From Deltaproteobacteria bacterium (lineage in GTDB: Bacteria; Myxococcota_A; UBA9160; UBA6930): a DNA stretch of 45,569 nt. A program made the translations under genes and the position numbers. Below the pieces are notes generated by a model. It was not told the DNA's origin, searched no databases, and saw nothing but the letters and a program-made list of their open reading frames with translations. The stretch covers positions 1 through 45,569 of the forward strand of contig JAFDCZ010000008.1 of the NCBI GenBank assembly GCA_019312665.1, read 5' to 3'. Positions 42,776 through 45,569 of this stretch are shown in pieces; position 1 is the stretch's first letter; every line of letters starts with the position of its first letter.

Positions 42776-45569
42776 ACTGGATCGATCTCTTCATCCGCCG
42801 GCCCATTCTCACGTGGATGGTCTCGCTCTCGCTGATCGTCTTCGGTGTGCTGGGCTTCGTCCGTCTCGGTGTCAACGCGTATCCGGACATGGAGTTTCCG
42901 GTCGTGGGTGTGACCGGGATCCTGGACGGTGCGAGCCCCGAGGTCATGGAGGAGGACGTCACCGACCCTCTCGAAGAGCATTTGAACACGATCGAAGGCG
43001 TTCGGAAGCTTTCCTCCCAATCCAGGCAGGGGCGGACCTCGATCGCCGTCGAGTTCGTGCTCGGCACGGATCTCGATGCGGCCACCCAGGATGTGCGCGA
43101 TCGGGTCGAGCGGGCCCGCTTCGATCTGCCCGAGGAGATGGAACCGCCGGTCGTCAGCAAACATGATTTCAGTGGGTTCCCGATCATGTGGGTTCCGCTG
43201 CTCAGCCCGCGCCCCCAGAGCGAGGCCAGCGAGTTCGTCAAGCGACAGGTCAAACCCCTTGTCGAGACGATTCCAGGCGTCGCAGCCATCGAGATCTTCG
43301 GAGAGCTGAATCGCGAGATCCGCATCTGGTTGGACGGCGAGGCCCTGCGGGCACGTGGCCTCGCGGCAACTGACGTGATCGCCAGCCTTCGCCGCGAACA
43401 TGTCGAGCGGCCCGGCGGTGTGGTCGAAGGTGGCATGATCGAGTTCTCCGTGAAGACCGACGCGGAATACAGGACGGTCGATGAGCTCGCGGACATGGTG
43501 TTGGCCTTCGAGAACGGGGCTCCGATCCGCCTCCGGGATGTGGCCCGCGTAGAAGACGGCGTCGAGGATCAGCGCTTCTACTCGCGCTACGACGGTGGGT
43601 CGGCCGTTGGAATCGGCGTGGTGAAGACCTCCGACGGCAACACGGTTGCCGTGGCGGATGAGGTCCGGCGGCGACTCGGGAAAATCCAGGAGACGCTGCC
43701 GGACGACATGCGGTTCAAGGAAGGGGACGGTGTCGCGTATTTCTCCCGTTCGGTTCGCGAATCCGTGGAGGAGGCGATCTTCAGCCTCTGGTTCGGCGCA
43801 TTGCTTGCGACGTTGACCGTCTTCGTGTTCCTGCGCCGCTTCCGCCCGACCCTGGTGGTCGCATTGGCGATTCCGTTCTCGCTGATCACGACCTTCGGCG
43901 TGATGTGGATCCTCGGCTACACGCTCAACTCGATGACGTTGTTGGCTCTCACGCTGGCGGTGGGCGTCGTCATCGACGACGCCATCGTGGTACTCGAGAA
44001 TATCGAGCGTCATAGAGAGCTTGGCGAGGATCCACGAACCGCCGCGTCGAAGGGCGCTCGCGAGGTGGCGTTTGCCGCGACGGCCGCAACGATCTCGATC
44101 GCCGTGGTGTTCCTGCCGGTCATTTTCGTCGACGGGATGGTCGGAAATTTCCTGGCCGAATTCGGAGCGACCGTGGCCGCCGCCGTGATGATCTCCCTCT
44201 TCGTCGCACTCACCCTGACACCCATGCTTGCAGCACGCATTCCGGCTCCCAAGGAACGAGCCCACGGAAGCATCTACGACACCTTCGAGCGTTGGCTCGA
44301 TGCGTTGGAGAGTGGATATCGGAAGGTGCTCGGCTGGGCCGTTTCGCATAGGGCGGCCACGCTCTTCGTAGCGGCCCTGACATTCTTCGCCGCCTTCGGG
44401 CTCGCGGGCCAGCTCGGTGCGGAGTTCTTCCCATCCTCGGATGAGGGGCGCCTCTTCATCAGTATCGAGACACCGCCGGGTACCAGCCCGGAAGGGACCT
44501 TGGAGATGCTGAAACTCGGTGAGGATTGGGTGCTCGCCCAGCCCGAGGTTGCCGGCGCCTTCGGTGGGGCAGGTACGGGTGGCTCCAGCAGCGGTTCGGA
44601 TCCTACCCGGGGCATCATGTTCGTGATGCTCAAGAACCGCGCCGAGCGGGAGCGCAGCGCCCAGGAGATCGTTCGTGAAGCGCGGGAGTTTCTTTCGAAG
44701 ATTCCCGGAATGAAGGTTCGCGTGAGCGACATGTCCGGTTTCGGGGGCAGCTCCGATCGCAGCGACTTAGAAGTGGAGCTCCAGGGCAATGTCGAACTCT
44801 CGACCCTCGATCGGTTGGGGGAGCAGCTGATCAGCGAGCTAGATGCGCGCGGCGGCTACGTGGGTCTGAACAAGAGTTTGAAGATGGGCAGCCCAGAGAT
44901 CCGGGTCATTCCAGATCGCGAGAAGGCTGCGTCGCTAGGCGTCAATGCAGAGCAGCTGGCTTCAACCGTGCAGGCGATGATCGGGGGGCTTCGCGTTGGA
45001 ACATTCAAGGAGGCAGGCAACCGTTACGACATTCGCATGCGTCTCGAGCAAGCGGACCGCGCTGACCCGGAATCGATTCTCGGTCTCTATGTTCGCACCC
45101 GCGCTGGGGATGTGGTCGAGTTGCGAAACCTGGTGAGGATCGAGGAGACCGCCGCTCCGTCCACGATCACACGAACGAATCGTCAACGCAGTGTGAAGAT
45201 CTCGGCAAACCTGGAAGGGAAGGATCTGGGCACGGCTCTGGCTGAAGCCCAGGAGATTGCAGCGGGCATTCTGCCGGAAGACGTGAAGCTCGTCGCTTCC
45301 GGGGGTTCCGAGGAGTTCCTCTCCTCCTTTCGGGAGCTGGGCTTTGCGATGATGCTGTCCATCCTCGTCATCTACATGATCCTGGCTGCCCAGTTCGAGA
45401 GCCTGGTCCACCCGCTGACCGTCATGTTCGCGCTACCGCTGGCCATGGTCGGCGCCTACGGGGGGCTCTTCCTGAAGGGAATGACGCTGAACATCTTCTC
45501 GATGATCGGGATCATCCTGCTCTTCGGGCTTGCCACCAAGAACTCGATCCTGCTGGTGGACTACGCCAA
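42772..45569 (+). CDS. RND-superfamily efflux pump, HAE1-type (3' truncated by window edge)
   Basis: This large ORF is missing from the supplied track because it runs open to the window end. It starts at TTG 42772, overlapping the adaptor stop as TTGA; the protein begins NWIDLFIRRPILTWM as RND pumps do. About 932 of an expected 1000-1050 residues are present. Visible features are the first membrane helix, the porter domain ('VRDRVERARFDLPEEM'), the proton-relay Asp pair Asp402-Asp403 in GVVIDDAIVVLENIERH, 'GAEFFPSSDEGRLFI' at the start of the second half, and 'YMILAAQFESLVHPLTVM'. It exports drugs, solvents or lipophilic compounds using the proton gradient. The end of the gene lies outside the window. 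Confidence 0.95.
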   Translation, partial: MNWIDLFIRRPILTWMVSLSLIVFGVLGFVRLGVNAYPDMEFPVVGVTGILDGASPEVMEEDVTDPLEEHLNTIEGVRKLSSQSRQGRTSIAVEFVLGTDLDAATQDVRDRVERARFDLPEEMEPPVVSKHDFSGFPIMWVPLLSPRPQSEASEFVKRQVKPLVETIPGVAAIEIFGELNREIRIWLDGEALRARGLAATDVIASLRREHVERPGGVVEGGMIEFSVKTDAEYRTVDELADMVLAFENGAPIRLRDVARVEDGVEDQRFYSRYDGGSAVGIGVVKTSDGNTVAVADEVRRRLGKIQETLPDDMRFKEGDGVAYFSRSVRESVEEAIFSLWFGALLATLTVFVFLRRFRPTLVVALAIPFSLITTFGVMWILGYTLNSMTLLALTLAVGVVIDDAIVVLENIERHRELGEDPRTAASKGAREVAFAATAATISIAVVFLPVIFVDGMVGNFLAEFGATVAAAVMISLFVALTLTPMLAARIPAPKERAHGSIYDTFERWLDALESGYRKVLGWAVSHRAATLFVAALTFFAAFGLAGQLGAEFFPSSDEGRLFISIETPPGTSPEGTLEMLKLGEDWVLAQPEVAGAFGGAGTGGSSSGSDPTRGIMFVMLKNRAERERSAQEIVREAREFLSKIPGMKVRVSDMSGFGGSSDRSDLEVELQGNVELSTLDRLGEQLISELDARGGYVGLNKSLKMGSPEIRVIPDREKAASLGVNAEQLASTVQAMIGGLRVGTFKEAGNRYDIRMRLEQADRADPESILGLYVRTRAGDVVELRNLVRIEETAAPSTITRTNRQRSVKISANLEGKDLGTALAEAQEIAAGILPEDVKLVASGGSEEFLSSFRELGFAMMLSILVIYMILAAQFESLVHPLTVMFALPLAMVGAYGGLFLKGMTLNIFSMIGIILLFGLATKNSILLVDYA

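Noticed and set aside
42571-44349. 592-residue minus-strand ORF
   Set aside because: Antisense shadow of the RND pump gene, which the track omitted only because it has no stop in the window.
1-45569. CRISPR arrays, rRNA operons, prophage structural genes
   Set aside because: No regularly spaced repeats, rRNA-like sequence or phage morphogenesis genes were seen.

Overview
The window is about 45.6 kb of high-GC DNA from a Gram-negative bacterium. Supporting signs are an OprB-type outer-membrane porin, many lipoproteins with lipobox signals, an OmpA-like protein, a tripartite RND efflux system and a PEP-CTERM protein. The gene mix (sulfatases, a DUF3313 lipoprotein, a bacterial topoisomerase VI, many small regulators beside single enzymes) suggests a deltaproteobacterial/myxobacterial-type or related uncultured lineage. 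No rRNA or other taxonomic marker is present, so this placement is inference.

Layout. 1-5.2 kb: sulfatase/porin locus (3' end of an arylsulfatase, OprB-type porin, second arylsulfatase, DUF3313 lipoprotein). 5.5-10.3 kb: a minus-strand arginine-catabolic operon of overlapping genes (astC-like, astA, astD, then a DDAH/arginine-deiminase-like hydrolase where AstB would be expected; no astE). 10.5-13.3 kb: an EEP-family phosphohydrolase/nuclease, a small TPR protein, a Fur-family regulator and a LysM lipoprotein. 13.4-15.5 kb: a di-iron oxygenase-like protein coupled to a GntR/FadR regulator, tandem FadR-type palindromes at its promoter, and a divergent LysW-like mini zinc ribbon. 15.5-21 kb: a minus-strand run of a small acidic protein, topoisomerase VI B and A, rfbA, rfbC and an SDR. 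21.2-25.6 kb: receiver-like/PilZ protein, a GPH-type MFS transporter divergent from a MarR regulator with two operator-like repeats, and a YifB/ComM ATPase. 25.9-34.6 kb: OmpA and VWA proteins coupled, a secretin-N-like periplasmic protein coupled to an ethanolamine-type permease, then divergently a ceramidase-like protein coupled to asnS, and a GNAT protein. 34.7-39.7 kb: a LuxR HTH remnant, a large TPR lipoprotein overlapping a sulfatase-like enzyme without the formylglycine cysteine, a structured intergenic stretch and a PEP-CTERM protein. 39.7-40.9 kb: mobile-element remnants (IS481-like, tyrosine-integrase, IS91-like) and an 18-bp perfect hairpin. 40.9-45.6 kb: an autoregulated-looking tetR-MFP-RND operon whose pump gene runs off the window end and is missing from the supplied ORF track.

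The most interesting items are the arginine operon that lacks AstB/AstE but carries a DDAH-like hydrolase, the archaeal-type topoisomerase VI with lysine-rich tails on both subunits, the GntR/di-iron pair with its own operator array, and the sulfatase-fold enzyme with Thr in place of the catalytic Cys. Several regulators have convincing inverted repeats in their promoters, which make direct testable predictions.
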